Source of the DNA: CAILUG01 sp038125665
Lineage (GTDB): Bacteria > Pseudomonadota > Gammaproteobacteria > Pseudomonadales > Pseudohongiellaceae
Direction: 5' to 3'
Assembly (NCBI GenBank): GCA_038125665.1
Contig: JAYPEI010000002.1
Coordinates: 1-64,000 of the forward strand
DNA: 64,000 nucleotides
Shown: in pieces, positions 52,534-60,776 of the stretch
Position numbering within the stretch: the first letter of the stretch is position 1
How the letters are laid out: every line of letters begins with the position of its first letter
The notes under the pieces: model-generated
What the model saw: the letters and a program-made list of their open reading frames with translations, nothing else
What the model was told of the DNA's origin: nothing
The model's database searches: none
Made by a program: the position numbers and the translations under genes

Positions 52534-54099
52534 TTATTTATTTGCTGTCAGTATTAAAGAGCGACCTGTCATTTCCACTGGAGCAGGTAGTTGTATTAGT
52601 TCAAGTAAAGTAGGGGCAATATCACAGAGTGCCCCTCCGGTATCGAGAACTTTATTGTCTACAGCACCGAAACAAACTAGGGGAACTGGTAGTGACGTGT
52701 GGGCGGTTAAAGCTTGGCCATTGGTTGGATCTAGCATTTGTTCTACGTTACCGTGATCAGCAGTGATTAGACAAACGCTATGGCTCTGACGAATCGCACG
52801 TTCAATACGCTCAAGGCACTCATCCAAAACTTCAACAGCTTTGATTGCTGCATCAAGCACACCTGTATGCCCAACCATGTCACCATTAGCAAAGTTACAG
52901 ATGATGGCATTGTATTTGCCGCTATGTATGGCATCGATTAATTTGTCTGTTACTTCAATGGCGCTCATCTCAGGCTTGAGATCATAGGTGGCTACTTCTG
53001 GTGAAGGCACCAAGATGCGTGTTTCTCCATCAAATTCTAGTTCGCGTCCGCCGCTGAAGAAGAAGGTAACATGTGCATACTTTTCTGTTTCTGCGATACG
53101 AAGTTGAGTCATTCCCGAATTCGCCAAATATTCTCCTAGTGAGTTACGTAGCTCTTCAGGAGGGAAGAGTACTGTAGTAGGTAAACTAGTAGAGTATTCT
53201 GTAAGAGAAATAAACTCACGAATTACTGGCATGGAGCCACGGTCAAAATCTTTGAAGTCAGAGCTGACAAATGCCTGTGTCAGCTCGCGTGCTCGATCAG
53301 CGCGGAAATTCATGAAGATAACTATGTCACCGTCTTGCATCAAGTTAGCTAGATTATTTTTACTACATATAATGGTGGGCTGCACGAACTCATCGGTTTC
53401 ATTCCGTGCGTAGGCCGCCTCCAAAGCTTGCTCTGCAGTTTCAGCATGATAAGCAGATTGACCATGACATATGGCTCGAAAGGCTGGCTCAACACGCTCC
53501 CAACGTTTGTCACGATCCATTGCATAGTAGCGACCACAAATGGAGCCAAAAATTCCACCATTGGCGCTGAGGAGAGATGTAAATCGAGTTAAACTGTGTG
53601 AGGCAGATTTAGGGGGTGTATCGCGACCATCCAAGATAGCATGGAGACAAACTTTGCAGCCGTGAGAGCCTGCTAGTTCGATGAATGCGGCTATTTGATC
53701 TTCATGAGAGTGGATCCCTCCGGTAGATAGTAGTCCAATAATATGGAGCGTTTTACCATTATCCGCCAGTGCTTTAAGCGAGTTAATTAACGCAGGCTTG
53801 GTAGCAAAATCCCCTTCATCTATAGCTTTATTTATACGAGTTAGGCTTTGGTAAACCACACGGCCAGCTCCCAAGTTCATATGTCCAACTTCAGAGTTCC
53901 CCATTTGGCCATCTGGAAGCCCCACAGCCATCCCAGAAGTGTTAATTAAAGTACTGGCTTCAGTACTCCACAAGCGATCCCAAGTAGGGGTTGAAGCAAG
54001 GCTTATGGCATTGTCAGAGGCTGGATCCCGATAGCCCCAGCCATCAAGAATTAGTAACACAGCTGTGGTAGGAGAGGTAGTCGTCATAGTCATAGTCAT
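52534..54099 (-). CDS. gpmI: 2,3-bisphosphoglycerate-independent phosphoglycerate mutase
   Basis: GpmI interconverts 3- and 2-phosphoglycerate in glycolysis using two manganese ions. The 521 residues show VLLILDGWGYRD (metal site), catalytic Ser in NSEVGHMNLGAGR, FMNFRADRARELT, and the second metal site in ITADHGNVEQM. The N-terminus is MTMTMTTT from a short ATGACT repeat, so three ATG codons compete as start. It is upstream of ctpA in the same operon. Confidence 0.96.
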   Translation of the reverse strand: MTMTMTTTSPTTAVLLILDGWGYRDPASDNAISLASTPTWDRLWSTEASTLINTSGMAVGLPDGQMGNSEVGHMNLGAGRVVYQSLTRINKAIDEGDFATKPALINSLKALADNGKTLHIIGLLSTGGIHSHEDQIAAFIELAGSHGCKVCLHAILDGRDTPPKSASHSLTRFTSLLSANGGIFGSICGRYYAMDRDKRWERVEPAFRAICHGQSAYHAETAEQALEAAYARNETDEFVQPTIICSKNNLANLMQDGDIVIFMNFRADRARELTQAFVSSDFKDFDRGSMPVIREFISLTEYSTSLPTTVLFPPEELRNSLGEYLANSGMTQLRIAETEKYAHVTFFFSGGRELEFDGETRILVPSPEVATYDLKPEMSAIEVTDKLIDAIHSGKYNAIICNFANGDMVGHTGVLDAAIKAVEVLDECLERIERAIRQSHSVCLITADHGNVEQMLDPTNGQALTAHTSLPVPLVCFGAVDNKVLDTGGALCDIAPTLLELIQLPAPVEMTGRSLILTANK

Positions 54100-54331
54100 G
54101 CAGAATTTTTTATCAATGCCTTGTCTAGCATCACCTGCCAGAACCTGTATTCACAAAGTTTAATAGCATATTGCCTTAAACTAGCATTATCTACGATTTT
54201 ACCTCGGCTTTACAAAAACAATATGTGCCATTAAAGCTTGCAAGCTCCGTCAAAACTGACATTCAAGGCCTCCCAGTGTATACTCGCCCGCTTATACTAT
54301 TTAGGCCAAAGGTAAGCTGCCTTGGCTATTT

Positions 54332-54763
54332 ATGAGTAAACAGAAAATCATGGCAAGATTTATCGAATTTCTTACAAATCACTGGGAGTTAGCCTCCCTT
54401 TGGATGGCCTTATTACTTACGCTGTTGCTATATATCAAAAGCAAACAAGCTCCTAAACTTTCTCCACAGGAAGCAACTATGCTAATCAACAGGGGAGATG
54501 GAGTATTTTTAGATATACGTGCTCGCAAGGAATACGAGAAAGGACATATCGTGGATGCCATCAATATCCCCTTGGCTAAAATTGAAGAACGCGCGGTCGA
54601 GCTTGAACGCTATAAACAAAAGACTATTGTAGTCGTATGCAATATGGGGCAAACCTCAGGCCAGGTTGTGGCACAATTGCGCGCTCGTGGTTTTGTAAGC
54701 GTAGTTAACTTGGCTGGCGGAATGAGCGAGTGGAACTCGCGTGGTTTGCCAATAGTAAAATAA
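54332..54763 (+). CDS. membrane-anchored rhodanese-like protein (YibN type)
   Basis: A 143-residue protein with one N-terminal transmembrane helix (LASLWMALLLTLLLYI) and a single rhodanese domain. VFLDIRARKEYEKGHIVDAINI is typical, and the active-site loop VVCNMGQTSGQ keeps the cysteine that would carry persulfide sulfur. The Met at residue 7 (54350) is an alternative start and matches E. coli YibN better. It precedes secB by 36 bases; a glutaredoxin gene (grxC), commonly found between them, is missing. Confidence 0.86.
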   Translation: MSKQKIMARFIEFLTNHWELASLWMALLLTLLLYIKSKQAPKLSPQEATMLINRGDGVFLDIRARKEYEKGHIVDAINIPLAKIEERAVELERYKQKTIVVVCNMGQTSGQVVAQLRARGFVSVVNLAGGMSEWNSRGLPIVK

Positions 54764-54799
54764 GCTTTTCTAAATTGAATAAAGATAAACAGGTGTAAC

Positions 54800-55303
54800 A
54801 TGGCAGAAAACACTAAGGAAACAGTCCCAGCAGCAAACGGTCAGCCTGTAGGGGCACGTTTTGGGTTAAAACATATCTATCTGAAAGATGCCTCTTTCGA
54901 ATCACCAGACTCGCCTGAAGTTTTTCGACGTGATTACAATCCACAAGTAAATTTCAACATCAACAGTCGCAGCCGTAAAGTTGATGATAATATGTTCGAA
55001 GTAATTTTGCGCATGACGGCAGAGCTGAAGCAGAATGAAAAAACAATTTTCTTAATTGAAATTGAACAAGCAGGAGTGTTTGAAATTGCCGGAGTTCCTG
55101 AAGAGGGTATGGAGCAAGTTTTAATGATTAACTGCCCAAATATCCTCTTCCCTTATGGACGCGAAGCGGTAGATTCACTAGTTGTTAAAGGTGGTTTCCC
55201 TCCTTTGGCTCTGGCACCAATTAGCTTCGAGCAAGTCTATCTCCAAGCTAAGCGTTCACAGGCAGAAAAAGCTAAAATCTCGGCAGAAACAGACGCCAAC
55301 TAA
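54800..55303 (+). CDS. secB: protein-export chaperone SecB
   Basis: SecB keeps preproteins unfolded and delivers them to SecA. The 167 residues contain the family core: KHIYLKDASFESP, INSRSRKVDDNMFEVILRMTAEL, FEIAG, and the conserved NCPNILFPYGREAVDSLVVKGGFPPL. SecB is largely restricted to proteobacteria. A strong hairpin lies just after its stop. Confidence 0.97.
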   Translation: MAENTKETVPAANGQPVGARFGLKHIYLKDASFESPDSPEVFRRDYNPQVNFNINSRSRKVDDNMFEVILRMTAELKQNEKTIFLIEIEQAGVFEIAGVPEEGMEQVLMINCPNILFPYGREAVDSLVVKGGFPPLALAPISFEQVYLQAKRSQAEKAKISAETDAN

Positions 55304-55330
55304 TAGTGAGTTGCAAGTCATACTTGCGTA

Positions 55331-55369
55331 GAACTTTGCGGGTAATACTACTGGGCACCCGTAAAGTTC
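55331..55369. terminator. hairpin between convergent secB and trmL
   Basis: GAACTTTGCGGGT (55331-55343) pairs with ACCCGTAAAGTTC (55357-55369), a 13-base stem with one G-T wobble and a 13-base loop, starting 27 bases after the secB stop. It overlaps the last codons of trmL, so one element may end transcripts from both directions. Confidence 0.6.
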
Positions 55370-55815
55370 ATCTGTCGCCAAGCCTCATAAACTAAAATAG
55401 CTACACTGTTACTTAAATTTAGACTACGGCTTTGCGCAAGCATGGGTAGCCGAAGTAACCCATTCAATGCAGTATCTTGACGAATGGAGTTAGGTAAACC
55501 TCGAGTTTCAGGGCCAAATAAAAGGTAAGAACCCTGTTCAAAATCCACTTCACAATAATTTTGCGTACCTTTGGTAGATACTCCCCATATGGGTAAGCCC
55601 GGGTCGTGCTTGTCTAGAAAGTCACTCCAGTTAGCATACTGCTGCACATTGCAGTATTCATGATAATCCAATCCAGCACGACGAAGCGCTTTATCCTCTA
55701 AAGTAAAGCCTAGCGGATGTACTAAGTGCAAATGGCATCCGGTATTACTGGCAAGACGAATAATATTGCCCGTATTCGGTGGAATTTCTGGCTCAAATAG
55801 AACGATATTAAGCAC
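55348..55815 (-). CDS. trmL: tRNA (cytidine/uridine-2'-O-)-methyltransferase
   Basis: TrmL methylates the ribose at wobble position 34 of certain leucine tRNAs. The 155-residue SPOUT protein has LFEPEIPPNTGNIIRLASNTG at its start, LLFGPETRGLP in the middle, and the knot motif RLPMLAQSRSLNLSNSVAILVYEAWRQ. The start is GTG at 55815 and fits the family N-terminus. It lies two bases beyond the ntrC stop. Confidence 0.95.
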   Translation of the reverse strand: MLNIVLFEPEIPPNTGNIIRLASNTGCHLHLVHPLGFTLEDKALRRAGLDYHEYCNVQQYANWSDFLDKHDPGLPIWGVSTKGTQNYCEVDFEQGSYLLFGPETRGLPNSIRQDTALNGLLRLPMLAQSRSLNLSNSVAILVYEAWRQMNFTGAQ

Positions 55816-55817
55816 GG

Positions 55818-57275
55818 TTATAATTCATCTGTAGTAAGCGAGTCTGAGAGTTCATTATTAGTATCGTCTTCAACACCTAGTTCTTTAAGTTTGCGGGTCA
55901 GAGTGTTGCGCCCCCAACCAAGCAAGTTGGCAGCATCTCGCTTGCGTCCACCTGTGTGAATTAAGGCTACATCGATGAGGCATTTTTCAAATTGCGGAAC
56001 CGCCTGTTGAAGAATCCCTCTATGTCCAAGAGAGAGTTCCTGATCAGCCCAATGACGTAATGTTTCTAGCCATCCGCTACTTACTGTTTCCTCATTTTTG
56101 CTCTTGCGTAGTTCTTCGGGTAAATCGTCCAAAAAAATTTCTCTGCCCGAGGCCATTACACTAATCCAACTACAGAAATTTTCTAGTTGTCGCACATTAC
56201 CAGGCCAAGGAAGTTCAGTTAAAAACTTACCAGTTTCAGGTTTAAGTACTTTTTTTTCGACACCAAGCTGACGAGCTGAGCGGAACAAGAAATGTTCACA
56301 AAGTATCAAAATATCCTCGCGACGATCTCTGAGTTTGGGTAAATGTATTGGAATCACATTCAGGCGATGATAAAGGTCTTCCCGGAAATGATGGTTTTTT
56401 ACGCGCTCCTCTAAATTTTGATGAGTTGCAGCAATGACACGGACATCGACTTTGATTGGTGAGGTGCCACCCACCCGATAGAATTCACCATCAGCCAAAA
56501 CACGCAGTAACCGAGTTTGTGCCTCCATAGGCATGTCACCAATCTCATCGAGAAATAGTGTCCCACCATGGGCTTGTTCAAAGCGTCCAATCCGTTGTCC
56601 TCCTGCCCCAGTGAATGCCCCTTTTTCATGACCAAAAAGTTCAGATTCAATTAGGTCTCTAGGAATAGCGGCTACATTTAAGGGAACATATGGCGCATTG
56701 GCGCGAGGACTATGTTTGTAGAGAGCATGTGCCACTAACTCTTTACCGGTGCCTGATTCACCCTTAATTAGGACAGTGATATTAGAGTGAGAAAGTCTTC
56801 CTATGGCACGAAAAACCTCTTGCATACTAGGGGCTTCACCAATAATTTCTTTTTGTTCAAAAGATGGAGGGAGTTGTTTATCATGATCTTCTTGCTTTCC
56901 GACTACATTTTTCAAAGCTCGTTTTACTACAGCAACTGCTTCATTAACATCAAAAGGTTTTGGCAAGTATTCATATGCGCCTTTCTTATAGGACTTAACA
57001 GCAGAACTCAAATCTGAGTGCGCAGTCATGATGATGACTGGTAATGCCGGATAACGCTCACTGATAGTACTCAATAGTTCAAGTCCATCAATACCGGGCA
57101 TCCTTATGTCGCTGATAAGAGCATCCGGTTGACGCACGGCTAAGCGCTGTAACATGGCATCACCGGAGTCGAAGCTTTCACTATCTAGCCCAGCTTTATC
57201 TAAAGACTTTTCCAATACCCAACGGATGGAACGGTCATCATCTACAATCCAGATAGTATGTCTGCGTAAATTCAT
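55818..57275 (-). CDS. ntrC: nitrogen regulation response regulator NtrC
   Basis: NtrC activates sigma-54 promoters under nitrogen limitation. The 485 residues show a receiver domain with phosphoacceptor Asp56 in LISDIRMPG, and an AAA+ domain with Walker A GESGTGKE and the sigma-54-contacting GAFTGA in HEKGAFTGAGGQ. A Fis-type helix-turn-helix lies at the end (KRDAANLLGWGRNTLTRKLKEL). Its ATG overlaps the ntrB stop by four bases. Likely binding sites occur upstream of ntrB and glnA. Confidence 0.97.
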   Translation of the reverse strand: MNLRRHTIWIVDDDRSIRWVLEKSLDKAGLDSESFDSGDAMLQRLAVRQPDALISDIRMPGIDGLELLSTISERYPALPVIIMTAHSDLSSAVKSYKKGAYEYLPKPFDVNEAVAVVKRALKNVVGKQEDHDKQLPPSFEQKEIIGEAPSMQEVFRAIGRLSHSNITVLIKGESGTGKELVAHALYKHSPRANAPYVPLNVAAIPRDLIESELFGHEKGAFTGAGGQRIGRFEQAHGGTLFLDEIGDMPMEAQTRLLRVLADGEFYRVGGTSPIKVDVRVIAATHQNLEERVKNHHFREDLYHRLNVIPIHLPKLRDRREDILILCEHFLFRSARQLGVEKKVLKPETGKFLTELPWPGNVRQLENFCSWISVMASGREIFLDDLPEELRKSKNEETVSSGWLETLRHWADQELSLGHRGILQQAVPQFEKCLIDVALIHTGGRKRDAANLLGWGRNTLTRKLKELGVEDDTNNELSDSLTTDEL

Positions 57276-58351
57276 TTTGCCTCCGGTTTGTACGGAATAG
57301 AGAGAGTAAATCGAGTTTGACCAGGCTTACTGTCACATTCAATTAGCCCTTCATGTTGTTTCAAAATATTTTGTGCAATGGAAAGTCCAAGACCGGTGCC
57401 TTCCGGGCGCCCTGAAATAAGAGGATAAAAAATTTGCTCCATTAACTCTTCAGAAATACCTGGGCCGTTATCAATGACCTCAATGCGGAGCACAACTCGA
57501 TGAATTTGGCTGGTAATTGTGGCATTAGTTAGTGCCCGAGTACGCAAAATGATTTCTGGTTTGGATTGAGGAAATGGATTTTCCGTCAAAGCCTGCAAGG
57601 CGTTTCGAACAATGTTCAGCAAAGCTTGAATCAGTTGTTCAAGATCACCTGAAGTTTCAGGCAAGCTAGGATCATAATCTCGATGAATGGTGATACTACC
57701 TTTTGACTCTGCTTCTATTAGGGAACGGACTCTTTCAAGCACTTCATGAAGATTAACACTACTAATCTCTGGTCTTTCTCTGCCCCCAGCCATACGGTCA
57801 ATCAATTTTACTAGTCGATCTGTTTCATTGATGATGACATGGGTGTAGTCTTTAAGTTCAGGGTCTTGTAATTCAGATGCCAGTAACTGGGCCGCCCCCC
57901 TTATACCACCAAGTGGATTTTTTATCTCATGACCAAGCGAGCGGATCAGCTCTACAGAGGCTTCGTGAGAGTTTAACATAGCCTCTTTCCTTGAGAAGCT
58001 AAGACTACTACGGTTGAATTCGTGGAGTTCCAGAACAAACCAAGGTTCAGAGCCATTTTCTATTATTGATACGGTGTAATCTACTATTTGCTTACTCCCG
58101 TTCAATAAAACGAGTTCTGCTTTACGCACAATCACTGGAGCACCAAAAGTAGCTACAGAATCGATGCTTTCAAGAATCGATTCATGGTTGCGAAGGAAAT
58201 CTCTCAGAGGATAGTGTTGAAAGCGTCTATTGCTCACTTCCAATAATTCTTCAGCGGCCTGATTCATATTGTATAGGCGGCATTGTGTATCAAGCACAAC
58301 TACGGGAGTTGTGAGATAAGCCAAGAGTTCTATGTCAGGTTGTTTATTCAT
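57272..58351 (-). CDS. ntrB: nitrogen regulation sensor histidine kinase NtrB
   Basis: NtrB phosphorylates or dephosphorylates NtrC under PII control. It has 359 residues and no transmembrane segment, so it is cytoplasmic as expected. An N-terminal PAS domain (PVVVLDTQCRLYNMNQAAEEL) is followed by the H-box with His141 in SLGHEIKNPLGG. The ATPase motifs are the N-box NIVRNALQA, DNGPGISEEL and GTGLGLSIAQNI. It is coupled to ntrC and separated from glnA by a terminator and a 370-base gap. Confidence 0.97.
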   Translation of the reverse strand: MNKQPDIELLAYLTTPVVVLDTQCRLYNMNQAAEELLEVSNRRFQHYPLRDFLRNHESILESIDSVATFGAPVIVRKAELVLLNGSKQIVDYTVSIIENGSEPWFVLELHEFNRSSLSFSRKEAMLNSHEASVELIRSLGHEIKNPLGGIRGAAQLLASELQDPELKDYTHVIINETDRLVKLIDRMAGGRERPEISSVNLHEVLERVRSLIEAESKGSITIHRDYDPSLPETSGDLEQLIQALLNIVRNALQALTENPFPQSKPEIILRTRALTNATITSQIHRVVLRIEVIDNGPGISEELMEQIFYPLISGRPEGTGLGLSIAQNILKQHEGLIECDSKPGQTRFTLSIPYKPEAK

Positions 58352-58365
58352 AATTCACGCCTACA

Positions 58366-58381
58366 TGCAATTACTGCACCA
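58366..58381 (-). promoter_or_regulatory. sigma-54-like promoter element before ntrB
   Basis: Read on the reverse strand: TGGTGC-AGTAA-TTGCA, which keeps the GG-N10-GC spacing and the TTGCA -12 element. Transcription would start near 58356, only about five bases before the ntrB ATG at 58351, leaving almost no leader. That makes this site doubtful despite the good match. Confidence 0.3.
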
Positions 58382-58514
58382 ACTCTTGAAATTTTCGTAT
58401 TCAATTGTTAGAAAATTTAAGTATTTGAAAAAATTAAATTTTTATATTAGAGAATACTTGCCTTGGTTTCCTCTTGAGTAACACAACGACTATCGGATTT
58501 TTCCAAAATATTTA

Positions 58515-58531
58515 TGCACCAAAATAGTGCA
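58515..58531. promoter_or_regulatory. NtrC binding site upstream of ntrB
   Basis: TGCACCA-AAA-TAGTGCA is close to the NtrC dyad TGCACC-N5-GGTGCA, with one mismatched pair. It lies about 165 bases upstream of the ntrB ATG. In enteric bacteria NtrC autoregulates ntrBC through a comparable site. Confidence 0.6.
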
Positions 58532-58681
58532 AATATACTCTGAAAAAGTACAACTGACTAGTCAATTAATCGTTGTCGCCCAAATCGAGATGGGTAATTT
58601 AGTGGGTTGTTAAGACTTACCGGCAAATTTGCATTATTTGATGCTGGAAAAGTATGGAGAGCTTCTAAAAGATGGGACAAA

Positions 58682-58716
58682 TGCTCTCCCTGCACAAGCT
58701 CTGTGCAGGGAGAGCA
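58682..58716 (-). terminator. glnA terminator hairpin
   Basis: TGCTCTCCCTGCAC and GTGCAGGGAGAGCA form a perfect 14-base stem with a seven-base loop, six bases beyond the glnA stop codon. On the transcribed strand only a short TTT follows, so termination may be partial, allowing some read-through into ntrB. Confidence 0.8.
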
Positions 58717-58721
58717 TAAGA

Positions 58722-60131
58722 TTAGCAGCTGTAGTAAAGTTCGAACTCTAGTGGGTGAGTAGTCATATTTACTAATTGCTGTTCGCCTTTTTTAAGTTCG
58801 ATGTAACCATCAATAAAGTCATCGGTGAATACGCCGCCCTTGGTGAGGAACTCGCGATCTTTATTTAGGTTTTCCAGTGCGTCTGCTAAATCGTCTGCAA
58901 CTTGAGGAATCTTAGCCTCTTCTTCAGGCTCCAGGTCATAAAGATCTTTAGTTGCTGGGTCACCAGGGTGAATCTTGTTTTGGATACCATCAAGACCAGC
59001 CATCAGCAATGCAGCAAAGAAAAGGTATGGATTCGCCGTTGGATCTCCAAAACGAGCTTCGATTCGAACCGCTTTTGGGTTACCGCCAAGGATGTATGGG
59101 ATACGAATGGAGGCAGAGCGATTACGCGCTGAATAGGCTAGCAGAGTGGGAGCTTCGAAGCCTTTAACTAAACGTTTGTAGGAATTGGTTGATGCGTTAC
59201 CAAAAGCGTTTAGGGCTTTAGCATGCTTTATGATACCGCCAATGTAGTAAAGCGCTTCTTCAGACAAATTAGCATAGCCATTTCCTGCAAACAGGTTTTT
59301 ACCATCTTTGAATATAGATTGGTGAACGTGCATACCACTGCCATTATCACCAACTATAGGTTTAGGCATGAATGTAGCAGTCTTACCGAAGGCTGCTGCA
59401 ACGTTATGCACACAGTATTTCAGGATTTGTACTTCGTCTGCTTTCTTCACCAAGCTGTTAAATGAAGCACCGATCTCACACTGACCAGCATTAGCCACTT
59501 CGTGGTGATGTATTTCAATTTTCAAACCCATTTCCATCATAACGCTACACATGGCTGCACGGATGTCATGTAGAGAATCTGTTGGGGGTACAGGAAAGTA
59601 GCCGCCCTTCACGCGAGGACTATGCCCCTTATTGCCATCATCCTTATCTAGATCGGTAGACCATGCGGCTTCCTGTGAGATGACTTTGCTCATACAATAA
59701 CCCATGGTGGTGCGGTACTTGACGTCGTCAAAAATGAAGAACTCAGGCTCTGGACCAAAAAATGCCTGATCACCAATACCAGTAGAAATTAAATAGGCTT
59801 CAGCTGCTTTAGCTATAGAGCGAGGATCTCGCTGATAGCCAGACATGGTTGAAGGCTCTATGATGTCGCATACAACATTCACTTGTGCCTCCTCAGCAAA
59901 TGGATCAAGCACTGCTGTACTATCGTCAGGTAGCAGGATCATGTCTGATTCGTTGATACCTTTCCAGCCAGCTATTGATGAGCCATCAAACATGCGGCCT
60001 TCAAAAAAACCAGCATCAACCTCAGTCGCGGGGAAGGTAACATGCTGTTGTTTGCCACGGGTATCAGTGAATCGCAGATCAACCCACTTAACATCGTTGT
60101 CCGCGATCAATTTCAAGGTCTTCTCAGACAT
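58722..60131 (-). CDS. glnA: glutamine synthetase type I
   Basis: GlnA makes glutamine from glutamate, ammonia and ATP. The 469 residues are the length of the enteric GSI-beta enzyme. Features: FDGSSIAGWKGINESDM, GPEPEFFIFDD, NAGQCEIGASFN, GSGMHVHQS, and RNRSASIRIP. DLYDLEPEE contains the tyrosine expected to be adenylylated by GlnE (encoded at 5.3-8.3 kb). A strong GGAGGA site precedes the ATG. Upstream are a sigma-54 promoter and two NtrC sites. Confidence 0.98.
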   Translation of the reverse strand: MSEKTLKLIADNDVKWVDLRFTDTRGKQQHVTFPATEVDAGFFEGRMFDGSSIAGWKGINESDMILLPDDSTAVLDPFAEEAQVNVVCDIIEPSTMSGYQRDPRSIAKAAEAYLISTGIGDQAFFGPEPEFFIFDDVKYRTTMGYCMSKVISQEAAWSTDLDKDDGNKGHSPRVKGGYFPVPPTDSLHDIRAAMCSVMMEMGLKIEIHHHEVANAGQCEIGASFNSLVKKADEVQILKYCVHNVAAAFGKTATFMPKPIVGDNGSGMHVHQSIFKDGKNLFAGNGYANLSEEALYYIGGIIKHAKALNAFGNASTNSYKRLVKGFEAPTLLAYSARNRSASIRIPYILGGNPKAVRIEARFGDPTANPYLFFAALLMAGLDGIQNKIHPGDPATKDLYDLEPEEEAKIPQVADDLADALENLNKDREFLTKGGVFTDDFIDGYIELKKGEQQLVNMTTHPLEFELYYSC

Positions 60132-60256
60132 AAGTTCCTCCGTAGAGCTCGTGCCAGGTCATCCCTGGTGTCTGTTTTTGTTTATTAAAAGTGTATATAA
60201 ATTTAATTTAATACTGTTTCAGCAACATTGAGCATAGTTAGCTTTGTAGTTTAATC

Positions 60257-60272
60257 AGCAAATTATATGCCA
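60257..60272 (-). promoter_or_regulatory. sigma-54 promoter of glnA
   Basis: On the reverse strand TGGCAT-ATAAT-TTGCT matches the sigma-54 consensus TGGCAC-N5-TTGCW with GG-N10-GC spacing. Transcription would start near 60247, giving a leader of about 115 bases before the glnA ATG. NtrC sites lie upstream at the distances known from enteric glnAp2. Confidence 0.75.
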
Positions 60273-60346
60273 CGCAGTTGAAAGCTCCTAACTTACTCAA
60301 TTAGTTAAAGCTTAGGCATTGGACGCTGCAGCACAGCTACAAGATA

Positions 60347-60363
60347 TGCACCAAATAGGTGCA
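60347..60363. promoter_or_regulatory. NtrC binding site, promoter-proximal
   Basis: TGCACC-AAATA-GGTGCA is a perfect dyad matching the NtrC consensus. Its centre is about 108 bases upstream of the predicted sigma-54 start for glnA. Confidence 0.8.
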
Positions 60364-60376
60364 ACAAAAGGCATTA

Positions 60377-60393
60377 AGCACCAAAATAGAGCT
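60377..60393. promoter_or_regulatory. NtrC binding site, distal and weaker
   Basis: AGCACCA-AAA-TAGAGCT is an imperfect NtrC-like dyad centred about 138 bases upstream of the predicted glnA start and 30 bases (about three helical turns) from the perfect site. Side-by-side spacing of this kind supports cooperative NtrC binding. Confidence 0.5.
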
Positions 60394-60735
60394 ATAATGT
60401 TTATGTATTATCTCTCCAAATACTTACAAGAGATTACAACTAAGAGCAGAAAAGTTCGCAAGCCTTTTTGTCATTTACTTAGAAAAAATATTGACAAAAT
60501 TCTTTGTGGTAAATTCAAGCTAACCGATAAAGCGCTTCCTCCCTACGATCTTGAAAGTATAAAAGTGGAAATGAATTGGGATCATTTATTGCGCTCTTTT
60601 CCAGGAATCTGGCATTTTTCTGGGTAATCTCTGAAACATTTTCTTATAAGCGTCTAGGAATTAACTAAATGTCTACAAATTATAGTTATTGGGCTGACTG
60701 ATAAAATACTCACGCGTCTTCGCCCTTTACTAGGG

Positions 60736-60741
60736 TATAAT
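60736..60741 (+). promoter_or_regulatory. -10 element for typA
   Basis: A perfect TATAAT lies 36 bases before the typA GTG start, which would give an mRNA leader of roughly 30 bases. No good -35 hexamer is visible at 16-18 bases upstream. Confidence 0.45.
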
Positions 60742-60776
60742 GCGCAGCATTTTTAGCCCTGCCATTGAGAACTATC

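Larger units (their letters stand above)
58352..58721. other. glnA-ntrB intergenic region
   Basis: This 370-base gap contains the glnA terminator at its right side, an NtrC-type dyad in the middle and a sigma-54-like element just before ntrB, each listed separately. The part at 58410-58460 is very AT-rich. A palindrome TGACTAGTCA lies at 58555-58564, of unknown meaning. No gene is present. Confidence 0.6.
60132..60776. other. divergent glnA/typA intergenic region
   Basis: This 645-base region holds the sigma-54 promoter and NtrC sites of glnA and a -10 element for typA, listed separately. A forward open frame from ATG 60397 to 60627 (76 codons, basic, beginning MFMYYLSKYLQEITTK) has no recognised relatives, and I do not accept it as a gene, although it is the only sizeable frame in the gap. 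Confidence 0.55.

Noticed and set aside
54080..54099. ATGACT repeat at the start of gpmI
   Set aside because: Only about three copies; it just makes the start codon ambiguous and does not look like a phase-variable repeat.
58553..58564. ACTGACTAG shared between the ntrB upstream region and the tolC leader dyad
   Set aside because: Nine shared bases in 64 kb can occur by chance, and the full dyads differ, so a common regulator is not supported.
60319..60627. Forward open frame of up to 102 codons between glnA and typA
   Set aside because: It begins with TTG without a ribosome site, its first part overlaps both NtrC sites of glnA, and the product matches nothing I recognise. Even the shorter version from ATG 60397 lacks support.
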